Assembly: GCA_947487155.1 (NCBI GenBank)
Contig: CANKVS010000028.1
Location: 1 to 52,802 of the forward strand
DNA: 52,802 nucleotides
Source: an uncultured Flaviramulus sp.
GTDB taxonomy: Bacteria > Bacteroidota > Bacteroidia > Flavobacteriales > Flavobacteriaceae
Direction: 5' to 3'
A program made the translations under genes and the position numbers. Within the stretch, counting starts at the first letter, position 1. Every line of letters starts with the position of its first letter. Below, piece by piece: positions 18,501 to 28,700 of this stretch. Below the pieces are notes generated by a model that saw only the letters and a list, made by a program, of their open reading frames with translations, made no database searches and was not told where the DNA came from.

Positions 18501-18559
18501 GAAGGGCTAGTTATTCGCCAACAACAGCGATAACCTTTGGTATAAATATTAAACTATAA
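15536..18559 (+). CDS. SusC/RagA-family TonB-linked outer-membrane transporter
   Basis: A 1,007-residue TonB-dependent transporter for oligosaccharide uptake across the outer membrane. A long positively charged N-region precedes a hydrophobic signal segment (LICILILFVSFTYAS). A carboxypeptidase-D-like domain follows (about residues 51-127, VKGTVKDVNGQPLIGANI). The SusC-type DEVVIVGYGTQ motif and the plug domain follow to about residue 255, with the plug hallmarks LQGKVAGLNI and VLKDASAGAIYGTRGSSGVI. The rest is a 22-strand-type barrel ending in ITFGINIKL. The first gene after the HTCS promoter region, it is 13 bases upstream of susD. The partner SusD would form the lid over this barrel. Substrate cannot be read from sequence. 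Confidence 0.96.
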   Translation: MRKIKRTIEVSFLSLKKIKLICILILFVSFTYASNKNEFVSIDTYVIQGQTVKGTVKDVNGQPLIGANIIEKGTSNGTQTDFDGNFNITVSDANAILVVSYLGYLNLEMPLNGQVNVDLVLQEDASQLDEVVIVGYGTQRKEEVTSAITRVTVEDFNGGNVNDANQLLQGKVAGLNITRVGGDPSQPFAIRLRGLSTFGANAQPLVIIDGVIGGSIDAVDPSDIASINVLKDASAGAIYGTRGSSGVIIITTKSGKGKSKPELEYRGYVALESLGNVINIANREEFLAVGGLDLGSDTDWLEEVTRTGVTNVHNLSYSGSSDNGLNYRASINYRDVNAIVPGTGFQQLNARLNFTQRFFDDKLKVTGIISNTDRKSNIGFAQTLRYALTFNPTAPIFNDDGTYFQPAVQDVYNPVAINDLALRDEDRSVLLSNFKADLEVVDNLTVSANYSSQVTNILEGEFWPSNLRWNGVTNNGAATRRSWRNTSNLFELTANYRGEVNDFNYEVLGGYSYQELDFQTVQAANSDFITDEVGYNNLGLGLGITDLRDAFVFSNRQEAKLSSVFGRFNLNYKNTAFLSASVRSEESSRFGANNRRGTFWAVSGGINLNQIIDVPAIDQLKLRAGYGVTGNEPSQRLAFLQTLNSVGSGFINSEFVTAIGPTSNPNPDLKWEEKGEFNIGLDFSLLNSRLSGSFDYFNRTTSDLLNIVAVSSPPNIFEETLLNVGELETNGFEAQINYAVIQGDDFSWDFGGNIGTFKTTLVEWNGQEDGFTEFRGNFGAPGLNGTEPIIVEEGAELGQIRAGIFAGYNDSGQTLIINQETGEATTDRELDRDGVVVGNGLPDFTFGINNSFKYKNWDLNFFLRGAVGHSLVNIQRAYWEHPTLSGRQNFVRTKFFNPDDAEQDAYHSGHVEKADFLRLDNATLGYNVNLPENSLIQDLRVYISANNLFTITGYSGSDPEVRYSDPGPIADNDTRRTFGGDILVPGIERRASYSPTTAITFGINIKL

Positions 18560-18572
18560 ATTATTTATTGTT

Positions 18573-20195
18573 ATGATAATAAAAAATAGATTATTTAAAT
18601 TAAGTACACTTTTACTTTTATGTGTATCTTATTATTCTTGTGATGTAGAACCAGAAATATATTCTGAGATTCTGCCAGAAGAGTTTTTTCAAACTCCAGA
18701 ACAGTTTGCCTCGGCAGCATCTTCTGCATATATTCCATTGCGACGATCTGTAGATTGGATTCATCCAGTGTCTGATGGAGCATCAGATCAATCAACAGTA
18801 CCAGTTCGATCAAATAATGGATGGGATGACGGTAATGTATGGCCACGTTTAATGTCTCACGATTTTTCGCCTACACAGTTTTATACGAGTAGAGCATGGG
18901 ACTTAAGTTCTGAGGGAACTGCAATCTGTAATCGTTTAATAGAAATATTTACAGAACAAGCTGGAGCTGATTCTCCTGCCGTAGCAGAGTTAAGAACATT
19001 ACGTGCCTACTATATTTATATGGCTTTAAGTTACTATGGTAACATACCAGTAGAATTACGTTTCAAAGATGCAGATCCTGCGCCTTCGCAAATATCACCG
19101 CAAGAAGCGTGGAATATCTTGGAGTCTGAATTGTTAGCTTCTATTGATAATTTATCGGAAGAAAAATCGTCAGCTACTTATGGTAAAGTAAATAAGTGGG
19201 TTGGTTATAACATTCTTGCACATTTATATTTAAATTCAGAACGACTTACAGGAGTGCCTAAATGGCAAGAAGCTGCAAATGCCGCAAATGTAATTATTAA
19301 TAGTGGAGCCTATAGTTTAGAATCAGGGTATTTTGCCAATTTTAGAACCAATAACGAAAGCTCTAATGAGAATATTTTTATTGTACCTTTTGAAAGAGGA
19401 TTCTTAAATGGATTTAATTTTAGGCATACCGCATTACACCAGTCTGCGGCGCCAACTTTTGGTATGGCAGACACACCATGGGGAGGCTTCTCAATTCAAG
19501 AAGATTTTTACAATGCTTATGATGCTAATGATAAGCGTAGAAATATGTTCTTAGCTGGACAGCAATACACTATAGAAGCTGGTCCAAATTGGAATGATGA
19601 TACTGGATTTAGTTATAATAATCCAGATTCAAGCTTTGAGCTTGTAAACTGTGTTGAAGATTTTGATAATTACTCTGCAAGTGGACAAGCTGAATTGGTA
19701 GGTGGATGTAATATTTTTATAACTACAGATTATAATGAGATTGAAAATAGATACCCATATAGACATGGAGCTAGATATGTTAAATATGAAATAGCTTTAA
19801 ATGAAACAGGAGATATTAGTAATGACTGGGTAATTTATAGATACGGAGGTGTGTTGTTATTGAGAGCAGAAGCATTATGGAGAATGGATAACGGAAGCTC
19901 AGAAGCATTAGCTTTAGTAAATATGACAAGAGCTAGAGCGGGTCTAGATGCTTTAGTAGCTCTTACAGAAGATGATTTATATTGGGAAATTAAAAAAGAG
20001 TTAGCCATAGAAAATCATGCTAGAGCTACAACTATTCGTTTTGGTCACTGGGAAGATCCTTGGTTCCAGAAAGGTGTTGGGAATGTTAAAGGAGTTCCTT
20101 CAGTTAATAATAACGAAGAATTCCGTAGATTTTATCCAATACCAGATGCTGCGTTACAAGCAAATCCAAGTTTAAATCAAAATACTGGATACTAA
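18573..20195 (+). CDS. SusD/RagB-family glycan-binding lipoprotein
   Basis: A 540-residue surface lipoprotein that pairs with the upstream SusC. The signal peptide ends at a lipobox with Cys23 (SYYSC). Tetratricopeptide-like helices typical of SusD are visible, for example LRTLRAYYIYMALSYYGN and WVGYNILAHLYL. The family C-terminal region includes VIYRYGGVLLLRAEALWRM, LVNMTRARAGL and the terminal RRFYPIPDAALQANPSLNQN. By family knowledge it captures oligosaccharide at the cell surface and closes over SusC. The gene is followed by a strong hairpin, so susCD probably forms its own transcription unit. Confidence 0.96.
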   Translation: MIIKNRLFKLSTLLLLCVSYYSCDVEPEIYSEILPEEFFQTPEQFASAASSAYIPLRRSVDWIHPVSDGASDQSTVPVRSNNGWDDGNVWPRLMSHDFSPTQFYTSRAWDLSSEGTAICNRLIEIFTEQAGADSPAVAELRTLRAYYIYMALSYYGNIPVELRFKDADPAPSQISPQEAWNILESELLASIDNLSEEKSSATYGKVNKWVGYNILAHLYLNSERLTGVPKWQEAANAANVIINSGAYSLESGYFANFRTNNESSNENIFIVPFERGFLNGFNFRHTALHQSAAPTFGMADTPWGGFSIQEDFYNAYDANDKRRNMFLAGQQYTIEAGPNWNDDTGFSYNNPDSSFELVNCVEDFDNYSASGQAELVGGCNIFITTDYNEIENRYPYRHGARYVKYEIALNETGDISNDWVIYRYGGVLLLRAEALWRMDNGSSEALALVNMTRARAGLDALVALTEDDLYWEIKKELAIENHARATTIRFGHWEDPWFQKGVGNVKGVPSVNNNEEFRRFYPIPDAALQANPSLNQNTGY

Positions 20196-20274
20196 TATTT
20201 TAGGTTATATAAAATATAATAATATCTAGTTCAGGAAACATTTAGTTTTTTGTTTTTGCTTGAGTGTTAATATT

Positions 20275-20311
20275 CCGAGAAGGGCTAATAGATGCCCTTC
20301 TCGGATATTTT
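20275..20311 (+). terminator. Hairpin terminator after susD
   Basis: CCGAGAAGGGC (20275-20285) pairs perfectly with GCCCTTCTCGG (20294-20304) around an 8-base loop, and is followed by atattttag. An 11-bp GC-rich stem in this AT-rich locus about 80 bases after the susD stop is a convincing transcription terminator or mRNA 3'-end protector. Confidence 0.75.
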
Positions 20312-20374
20312 AGCTTAGGTATTGGTTAATTAATAATTTTCTTTTTTTACCAGTTTATTTATTTAAACTTTAAT

Positions 20375-20382
20375 TAGTTTTG
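20375..20382 (+). promoter_or_regulatory. Possible -7 box for the UnbV operon
   Basis: TAGTTTTG is an exact TAnnTTTG match, 41 bases before the chosen start of the first FG-GAP/UnbV gene and downstream of the susD terminator. A -33 element is not clear. Confidence 0.4.
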
Positions 20383-20422
20383 TCCAAGCAACCTTACTAA
20401 TAAAACACTTATATTGATTGTT

Positions 20423-23400
20423 ATGGCTATATTACTAAAGTATAGATTTAATGCCGTTATATTTTTTATAGTTTCTCTTATAATAATATCATGCAATCAT
20501 AAAAATATTAAAAGCGACCAAAAGGTTTTTGAATTATTAGAGGCTAATAGTTTGGGTGTCGGTTTTATAAATAATCTTGTCTATACCGAAGAATTCAATA
20601 CTTATCTTTATAGAAGTTTTTATAATGGAGCAGGAACTGGATTAGCCGATTTTAATAACGATGGTTTTTTAGATCTATTTTTCTGTGGAAACCAAGTAAA
20701 CAACGCACTATATTTAGGTGATGGGAACTTTCAATTTAAAGATATTACACATGAATCGGGTGTGTTAAGCCCTGACGGATGGAGTACAGGAGTAAGCATT
20801 GTAGATATTAATCAAGACGGTTGGTTAGATATTTATGTTTGTAAAAGTGGTAATCCTAAAGATAAAAACAGGAGAAATGAGTTGTTTATAAATACGGGGT
20901 TAAATTCTAATGGAATTCCTGTGTTTAAAGAATCAGCAGAAACCTATGGCATTAATGATCTGGGTTTTTCTATTCATGCCATCTTTTTTGATTATGATAA
21001 AGATGGAGACCTAGATATGTATCTTTCCAATAATTCAATTAATCCATCTGAGGTGGTTATAGATGTTCGAAAAGGAATCAGAAATAGACCTGATTCTGGA
21101 GGAGGCGATAAATTGTATCGTAATGATAATGGTTTTTTTGTAAATGTGAGTAAAGAAGCTGGCATTTACAGTAGCGCCATTGGATTTGGTTTAGGAATTT
21201 CCGTTTCTGATATAAATAGAGATGGTTGGCCAGATATATACGTAGCTAACGATTTTTTTGAGAAAGATTATTTATATATAAACAATCATGATGGTACATT
21301 TACAGAATCCATAGATAAACTTGCTGGTGAAATTAGTATGGGATCAATGGGGGTCGATATTGCAGATATGAATCATGATGGTTATCCCGAAATTTTCGTA
21401 ACCGAAATGCTACCATCCGATGAGGGGCGCCTTAAAACTAAAACAATGTTCGACAACTGGGATAAATACGTGCTTAAAGAAAAAAATGGTTATCATCGTC
21501 AATTTTCTAGAAATGCATTTCAAATGAGTCATGGAAGAACGAATAATAATAATGTCTTTTTTAGTGAAATATCCAGATATGCTGGTGTTGAAGCTTCAGA
21601 TTGGAGCTGGGGAGTACAAATGGTAGATTTTGATCTTGATGGAAATAAAGACATATTTATAACAAATGGTATAGCTAAAGACCTTTTAGATCAAGATTAT
21701 ATCGATTTTTATAATGACCCTTCCAAAATCAGAAAAATTTTAAGAGAAAAAGGAGTAGTAATTAAGGAACTCATTGATAATATTCCTTCACAACCAATTT
21801 CAAATAACCTATTTACACATTCAGGGAATTTACAATTTAAAAATGTAGCAACAGAATGGGGTCTGGATCAACTGAGTTTCTCAAGCGGAGCTGCATATGG
21901 TGATATCGATAATGATGGAGATTTGGATTTAGTTGTTAATAATATAGATCAATCACCATTTATATATAAAAATAATACCGAGCATCAAAAAAAGCATTAT
22001 ATATCCCTCGATATAAAAAACGAAAATGGTAATTCGGCCATTGGAGCCCAAGTTACTCTTACCGTTGAAGGTAAAAAGTATTTTCAAGAATTATACCGTA
22101 TGAGAGGCGTAATGTCTGTAGTCGATAATCGGTTAAATTTTGGACTTGGAGATGCCACTTCTATTGACACACTTGAAATTATTTGGCCAAATGGAGCTAA
22201 ACAAATTGAAACAAATTTAGGCACAGATACATTTTTGACTTACCAACAACCAGAAGAAAAAAATAAAAACTCTTACCATGAGTCATCGATACAAAATAAA
22301 ACGACATCGCTCCTAACCGATGCTACCAGTAGTTTAATTCTTGACTATGTGCATCAAGAAAATAATTTTGTAGATTTTGATAGAGAAAAGTTATTATGCC
22401 ATATGATATCTAATGAAGGACCTAAAATTGCTATTAGCGACATCAATAATGATGGAAAAGATGATTTTTACATTGGTGGAGCTAAAGGTGTATCGGGAGG
22501 ACTTTTTGTTCAAACTAAAAATGGGTTTTTAAAAACCAATGAGGAACTATTTGAAAAAGATAAACTTTCTGAAGATATCGGAATTCTATTTTTTGATGCC
22601 GATAATGATAACGATATGGATCTTTTGGTAACCAGTGGAGGAATCGAATTTTCTGCAAGTTCTTTTGCTCTTTTTGATCGATTATATATTAACATGGGAG
22701 ATGGAAACTTTAAGAAATCGCATCAACTATTACCAAATGCAAGACCATTGAGTACCTCGGTAGTAATTAATGTTGACTTTGATTCTGATGGGGATCAAGA
22801 TTTGTTTTTTGGAGGACGTGTTGCTTCAGAAGCCTATGGCATCCCTGTTTCCAGTTACTTATTGGAAAATGACGGACAAGGTTTTTTTAAAGACATTACC
22901 AAAGAAAAAGCTCCCGATTTGTTGAATATTGGAATGGTAACAGATGCTAAATGGACAGATTTTGATGTTGATGGAGATCAAGATTTGATTGTTGTTGGTG
23001 ATTGGATGCCCATACGACTTTTTGATAATAATAATGATGTTTTTGAAGAAATTACAAATCAAACGGCATTAATAGATAGCAATGGTTTTTGGAACACTTT
23101 GGAAGTTGTGGATTTAGACGGCGATGGATATAAAGATATTATTGCTGGAAATATAGGTGAAAATACACTGTTTAAAGCAGAACCAAACAAACCTGTACAA
23201 ATGTTTGTTAACGATTTTGATAGTAATGGTACCGTAGAACAAATAATAACAACTTATAATGGAGGCAATAATTACCCAATTGTTCAGAAAAAAGAAATCA
23301 CGTCTCAAATGCCTTACTTACTTAAAAAATATTTAAAACATTCCGATTATAAACTTAAAACAGTTAAAGATATCTTTTCTAATGGAGAATTAGAAAATGC

Positions 23401-23788
23401 CATTGTTTATGAAACATATCAAAATAAATCAATGATTTTTTGGAATGATAAAGGACGTTTTTCGAGTCAGGAGTTACCTATAGAAGGACAATTATCACCA
23501 ATTTATGCTATTTATACAGATGATTTTGATAACGATGGGAATATAGAAATTGTGCTAGGAGGAAATCAATATAAAGCAAAACCTCAAACAGGAATTTACG
23601 ACGGTAGTTATGGTACTCTTTTAAGAGTTGATAGGGATAGAAATATAAAAGTTATAGATTTTTTAGAATCAGGTCTTCATGTTAAGGGGCAAATAAGAGA
23701 TATAAAAAAAATAAAAATAGATAAAGAAGACTTTTTGATAATAACCAGAAATAATGAGAAAATTAAATTGTATGCTATTAAAGATTAA
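20423..23788 (+). CDS. FG-GAP/VCBS and ASPIC/UnbV lipoprotein, paralogue 1
   Basis: About 1,121 residues. I start at the ATG at 20423 (the frame continues to a TTG at 20414), giving a lipoprotein signal with Cys24. The chain has two groups of calcium-binding FG-GAP/VCBS repeats of the DxNxDGxxD type (DFNNDGFLDLFF, DINQDGWLDIYV, DYDKDGDLDMYL, DIDNDGDLDLVV and others). An ASPIC/UnbV domain lies between the groups (about residues 540-610, with RMRGVMSVVDNRLNFGLGD and LEIIWPNGAKQ). The second group follows near residue 670. The fold is a pair of beta-propellers at the cell surface or in the periplasm. Function is unknown; adhesion or glycan/ligand binding is inferred. First gene of a tight operon with two paralogues downstream. 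Confidence 0.85.
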   Translation: MAILLKYRFNAVIFFIVSLIIISCNHKNIKSDQKVFELLEANSLGVGFINNLVYTEEFNTYLYRSFYNGAGTGLADFNNDGFLDLFFCGNQVNNALYLGDGNFQFKDITHESGVLSPDGWSTGVSIVDINQDGWLDIYVCKSGNPKDKNRRNELFINTGLNSNGIPVFKESAETYGINDLGFSIHAIFFDYDKDGDLDMYLSNNSINPSEVVIDVRKGIRNRPDSGGGDKLYRNDNGFFVNVSKEAGIYSSAIGFGLGISVSDINRDGWPDIYVANDFFEKDYLYINNHDGTFTESIDKLAGEISMGSMGVDIADMNHDGYPEIFVTEMLPSDEGRLKTKTMFDNWDKYVLKEKNGYHRQFSRNAFQMSHGRTNNNNVFFSEISRYAGVEASDWSWGVQMVDFDLDGNKDIFITNGIAKDLLDQDYIDFYNDPSKIRKILREKGVVIKELIDNIPSQPISNNLFTHSGNLQFKNVATEWGLDQLSFSSGAAYGDIDNDGDLDLVVNNIDQSPFIYKNNTEHQKKHYISLDIKNENGNSAIGAQVTLTVEGKKYFQELYRMRGVMSVVDNRLNFGLGDATSIDTLEIIWPNGAKQIETNLGTDTFLTYQQPEEKNKNSYHESSIQNKTTSLLTDATSSLILDYVHQENNFVDFDREKLLCHMISNEGPKIAISDINNDGKDDFYIGGAKGVSGGLFVQTKNGFLKTNEELFEKDKLSEDIGILFFDADNDNDMDLLVTSGGIEFSASSFALFDRLYINMGDGNFKKSHQLLPNARPLSTSVVINVDFDSDGDQDLFFGGRVASEAYGIPVSSYLLENDGQGFFKDITKEKAPDLLNIGMVTDAKWTDFDVDGDQDLIVVGDWMPIRLFDNNNDVFEEITNQTALIDSNGFWNTLEVVDLDGDGYKDIIAGNIGENTLFKAEPNKPVQMFVNDFDSNGTVEQIITTYNGGNNYPIVQKKEITSQMPYLLKKYLKHSDYKLKTVKDIFSNGELENAIVYETYQNKSMIFWNDKGRFSSQELPIEGQLSPIYAIYTDDFDNDGNIEIVLGGNQYKAKPQTGIYDGSYGTLLRVDRDRNIKVIDFLESGLHVKGQIRDIKKIKIDKEDFLIITRNNEKIKLYAIKD

Positions 23789-24398
23789 TAAATTATTTAT
23801 AATAAAACATATTGCTAAAGTAAACTTTACAATTCTACTTATTTTATGTTTTGCTTTTTCATGTAAAGAGAAGCGATCTTATGAAAAAGTATTAAAAGAA
23901 GAATTAAAAAAAGAAATGCGAAATGATAGTATAATTTATGGAGTTCATTTGGGAATGACATACGATGATTTTTATCATTACTGCTGGGCAAGAAATGTTG
24001 ACGGTTGGTTTAAACCAAATGAAATGGGCGATGCGGTAATTTGTGAGCTAAGTTCTGGCTTTAATTATCCGATTATATTTGAATTTTTCCCTGTGGACAT
24101 TACAGACAATCTTAAACCAATTAACGAATTTAGAGTTTTAATAAGGTATAAAGGATTCTCTCACTATAATGAAAATATGTCCATGGAAAATTTGGTAAAA
24201 GACGTCATTAGTTATTTTGAAAAAGGTTATAGAGGTAATACTTTTTTTGCTATACCCAATACTGATAATCCAATGATTAAAAATAATTATGTGAAAATTG
24301 ATGGCAACAGAAGAATTACGTTAATCCCATCTTATTTAGGACAAGAACTATTTGTGCAATTTGTAGATTTAAAACCATTACATAAAAATGAAAGCTAA
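23772..24398 (+). CDS. Uncharacterised lipoprotein in the UnbV operon
   Basis: A protein of about 208 residues using the ATG at 23772 (the frame is open from an ATG at 23754). It overlaps the end of the previous gene by 17 bases and the start of the next by 11, so it is translationally embedded in the operon. A basic N-region and hydrophobic core end at a lipobox with Cys31 (CFAFSC). The mature part contains YGVHLGMTYDDFYHYCWARNV, a GMTxxDFY-type motif, and several aromatic strands (IIFEFFPVDI, FRVLIRYKGFSHY). I do not recognise the family. Its position between an UnbV protein and a haloperoxidase-like protein suggests it acts with them at the envelope. Confidence 0.7.
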   Translation: MLLKINKLFIIKHIAKVNFTILLILCFAFSCKEKRSYEKVLKEELKKEMRNDSIIYGVHLGMTYDDFYHYCWARNVDGWFKPNEMGDAVICELSSGFNYPIIFEFFPVDITDNLKPINEFRVLIRYKGFSHYNENMSMENLVKDVISYFEKGYRGNTFFAIPNTDNPMIKNNYVKIDGNRRITLIPSYLGQELFVQFVDLKPLHKNES

Positions 24399-25719
24399 TC
24401 CATTTTACATTCTAATAATACTATTATTATCACTTTTTTCTTGTAAAAAAGATACAACGTATAAAAAACATCTGAGTGATCCAGAACTCTATTTAGCAAC
24501 AGCTAAACAATTAACCGATGTTATTGTTTATGATATTTTTTCACCGCCCGTAGCGAGTAGAGTATATGCGTACCCAAATATAGCTGCGTATGAAACAATG
24601 ATTCATGCTTACCCAGACAAATATGTGTCATTAGCAGGACAGCTTTCAGGGTTAAAGCCACCACCACAACCTAAACAACAAAATATAGATTTTCACTTGG
24701 CTTCCTTGCAAGCGTTTTTAAAGGTGGGTAAAACTTTAATTTTTTCAGAAGAAAAAATGGACACTTATTCCCAAGCCCTTTATAAAAAAATGAAAGATAA
24801 CGGAATATCAAAAACGGAGTTTAATAATTCAATTGCATACGGAGATATAGTAGCTCAACATATTATAGATTGGGCAGATAAAGATATGTACAAGCAAACA
24901 AGAAGTTATCCTAAATATACAATTGTTGATAAAGATAGTTTATGGAAACCAACACCGCCAGATTATATGTCTGGTATTGAACCACACTGGAATAAAATAA
25001 GAACAATGGTGTTAAAATCTCCAAGGCAATTTCCTTCTATCCCACCCGTTAAGTTTGATTTGGAGGAATCAAGTGAATTTTATAATCAATTAAAAGAAGT
25101 ATATGATATAGGAATTAAACTAGATGATGAGCAAAAGACTATCGCAAGCTTTTGGGATTGCAATCCTTATGTATCTCATCATAGAGGGCATGCCATGTTC
25201 GCTACAAAAAAAATAACTCCAGGAGGCCATTGGATGGGGATTTCGGCCATAGCCTCTAGAAAAGCCAATAATTCTTTTGATGAGACCATAGAAACACATA
25301 CGAAGGTGTCCATAGCACTTTTTGATGCTTTTATTAGTTGTTGGGATGAAAAATGGAGAAGTTTAATGGTGCGTCCAGAGACATTAATCAATGAACACAT
25401 AGACGAAGACTGGCTTCCTTTGTTGCAAACACCGCCATTTCCTGAATATACTAGTGGACATAGTGTTATCTCCAGATCCGCGGCCGTTATGTTAACCGAG
25501 ATATATAAAGATGGATTTGCCTTTAAAGATACGGTTGAAGTTGAGTATGATTTACCTTCAAGAGATTTTAAAAGCTTTTTACATGCATCTGAAGAAGCAG
25601 CTATAAGTAGGCTTTATGGTGGCATCCATTATAGAATGGCAATAGATAATGGCGTAACACAAGGACATCAGGTAGGAGAATATATTGCAAATAACATACA
25701 AACCCGTGTAGCAAAATAA
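24388..25719 (+). CDS. Vanadium-dependent haloperoxidase / PAP2-type lipoprotein
   Basis: This encodes a 443-residue lipoprotein (lipobox Cys19, LSLFSC) with the vanadate/phosphate-binding triad of the vanadium chloroperoxidase and type 2 phosphatidic acid phosphatase superfamily. The pattern K-x6-R-P is at Lys322-Pro330 (KWRSLMVRP), SGH at Ser356-His358, and R-x5-H at Arg408-His414 (SRLYGGIH). All core ligands are present. The fold is helical and the protein should be anchored in the envelope. It may halogenate or oxidise an organic substrate with peroxide, or be a phosphatase; sequence does not separate these. It is co-transcribed with UnbV lipoproteins, an association I recall from other Bacteroidota but whose role is not established. 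Confidence 0.85.
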   Translation: MKANPFYILIILLLSLFSCKKDTTYKKHLSDPELYLATAKQLTDVIVYDIFSPPVASRVYAYPNIAAYETMIHAYPDKYVSLAGQLSGLKPPPQPKQQNIDFHLASLQAFLKVGKTLIFSEEKMDTYSQALYKKMKDNGISKTEFNNSIAYGDIVAQHIIDWADKDMYKQTRSYPKYTIVDKDSLWKPTPPDYMSGIEPHWNKIRTMVLKSPRQFPSIPPVKFDLEESSEFYNQLKEVYDIGIKLDDEQKTIASFWDCNPYVSHHRGHAMFATKKITPGGHWMGISAIASRKANNSFDETIETHTKVSIALFDAFISCWDEKWRSLMVRPETLINEHIDEDWLPLLQTPPFPEYTSGHSVISRSAAVMLTEIYKDGFAFKDTVEVEYDLPSRDFKSFLHASEEAAISRLYGGIHYRMAIDNGVTQGHQVGEYIANNIQTRVAK

Positions 25720-25721
25720 GA

Positions 25722-28700
25722 ATGAGAGTAATTATTAGTAAAATATGTAATACCAAATTAACTACTTGTTTGGCGTTTCTTGTAACAAGTATGTTTTTTA
25801 CATCATGTACTGAATCTAAACCAGTTGTAGAAAATGTGTTATTTGAATCATTAAATAGTAGCCAAACGAACATAGTCTTTCAAAATAAACTCTCTTATAC
25901 CAATGATTTTAATATCTATAAGTACAGAAACTATTATAATGGCGGTGGCGTTGGACTTGGCGACATTAATAACGATGGATTGTTAGATATATATCTAACG
26001 GCCAACCAGCTTCCAAATAAACTGTACCTCAATAAAGGTAATTTCCAATTTGAAGATATTACAGAAAAGGCAGGAGTTCAGGGAACAAAAGCATGGTCCA
26101 CAGGTGTGTCCATGGTTGATATTAATGCAGATGGTTGGTTAGATATTTATGTGTGCAATTCTGGAGATGTAAAAGGAGATAATAAACAAAATGAATTTTT
26201 TATCAATAATGGTGATGGCACATTTACAGATAAAGCAGAAGAATTAAATATAGCCGACCAGGGATTTTCTACCCACGCAGCATTTTTTGATTATGATAAG
26301 GATGGCGATTTAGACGCGTATATTTTGAATAATTCTTACAGGTCAATAGGAAGTTTTAATCTACGCAAAAATGAACGTCCAAAAAGAGATGAATTGGGAG
26401 GAGACAAATTGTTGCGTAATGATAATGGAACGTTCACAGACGTTAGTGAAGCTGCTGGTATTTATGGTAGTGTTATTGGGTTTGGGCTTGGTGTATCTGT
26501 CAGTGATTTGGATAAAGATGGATGGTTGGACATGTACATCTCGAATGACTTTTTCGAAAAGGATTATATCTATATGAATAATGGAGATGGTACTTTTAGA
26601 GAAGAATTAGAAGAACAAATGCGGTCTATAAGCGTTGCTTCAATGGGGTCAGATATAGCCGATATGAATGGCGATGGATTTCCAGAAATATTTGTTACCG
26701 AGATGCTACCTGAAAGTGATGAACGATTTAAAACTACCATGACTTTTGAAAATTGGGATAAATATCAATACAATGTAAAAAATGGATATTACCATCAGTT
26801 TACCAGAAATATGCTACACAGGCATAATGGTATTGTGCCTGGAGAAGGAGTTTCTTTTAGTGAAGTTGGCAGATTAGCTGGTATAGAAGCAACAGACTGG
26901 AGTTGGAGCGCTTTAATAGCAGATTTTGATAATGATGGTAATAAAGACCTCTTTGTAGCCAATGGTTTAGCTCAAGATATTTTAGATCAAGATTATCTAA
27001 AATATGTCTCTAATGAAGAAGTAACACGTATGGTGGTTAGCGATGCTGGAGTAGATTTTAAACAACTTATAGATATTATTCCAGTAAATAAAATATCTAA
27101 TTATGCCTATTCCGGAAATGGTGATTTTACTTTTAATAATGTTACAAAAGCATGGGGTGTAAATGAACCCAGCCATTCAAACGGAGCAGCATATGGCGAT
27201 TTAGATAATGATGGCGATTTAGATTTAATAGTAAACAACGTAAACATGCCCTTGTTTGTATATAAAAATACAAGCAAAACAGATTCAGGAACCTCAAATT
27301 TTCTACAAGTAGAACTTAAAGGAAGTGTATTAAATACTAATGCCGTTGGAGCTAAAGTAACGTTAAAAGCTAATGGCAAAACATTTTTTCAAGAACAAAA
27401 TCCAATAAGAGGGTTTCAATCTACCGTAGACTCTAAATTGAATTTTGGCTTAGGAAACATAAGTAAAATAGATACATTAATAGTAGATTGGTATTACGGA
27501 AAACAAACTGTTTTTAAGAATGTACAGGTTAATCAAAAACTCGTTTTAGAAGAGGATAAAGCTTCTAAAGAAAATATATTAAAAAACAATACAGAAACAA
27601 ATTTATTATTTTCAAAAACAAATCAGGTATTTGATTTTACTCATATTGAAAACGAATATGTTGATTTCGACAGGGATCGCCTTATATATCACATGAAGTC
27701 TACCGAAGGCCCAAAAGTATCATTAGCAGATGTTAATGGCGATGGTTTAGACGATGTTTACATTGCTGGGGCCATAGGATATTCGGGTACATTAATGATT
27801 CAAAACAAAAATGGCGATTATTCTAAACGTCTCGTTAATGCTTTTGAAAAAGATAAAGATTCTGAAGATCTGGCATCTGTATTCTTTGATGCAGATAATG
27901 ATGGTGATCAAGACTTGTATGTAACTAGTGGAGGAAACGAAATGTCTGTAAATTCTTTTGCATTAATAGACCGTTTATATTTAAACAATGGTAAAGGAGA
28001 TTTTGTTAGATCTAGCCAATTACTTCCCAATGGTAAGCCAGAGAGTACATCAACTGTTAAAGTTGCAGATTTTGATCAGGATGGCGATTTAGATTTATTT
28101 GTTGGAGTAAGATTAAAACCAGGCTTAATTGGAGTGCCTCAAAATGGTTATTTGCTTCAGAATGATGGTACAGGAAAATTCACTAATTGTACTAAAAAAA
28201 GTGCACCACAATTGCTAGACATTGGAATGGTAACTGATGCCTCTTGGGCAGATTATGATAAAGATGGAGACAACGATTTGATTGTTGTGGGAGAATGGAT
28301 GAAAATAAGAATATTCAATAACAATAAAGGCATATTTACAGAAACAACTCAAGAAGCAGGATTAGAAGCTACCAATGGCTGGTGGAATACAATTGAAGCT
28401 GATGATATTGATAACGACGGCGATATAGATTTTATTGTTGGTAATCACGGTTTAAACTCTAGGTTCTCTGCTAATCAAGAGAAGCCTATTACATGTTACA
28501 TCAATGATTTTGACCAAAACGGAACACCAGAGCAAATTGTTTGTACTTATAATGGCGATACATCTTACCCAACCGTATTGCGTCATGATTTGGTAATGCA
28601 ACTACCGGGATTAAAGAAAAAATATTTGAAATATGAAGCTTATGAAGGGCAAACCATACAAGATATCTTTTCTACTGAAGTATTAAATGAATCAATAATC

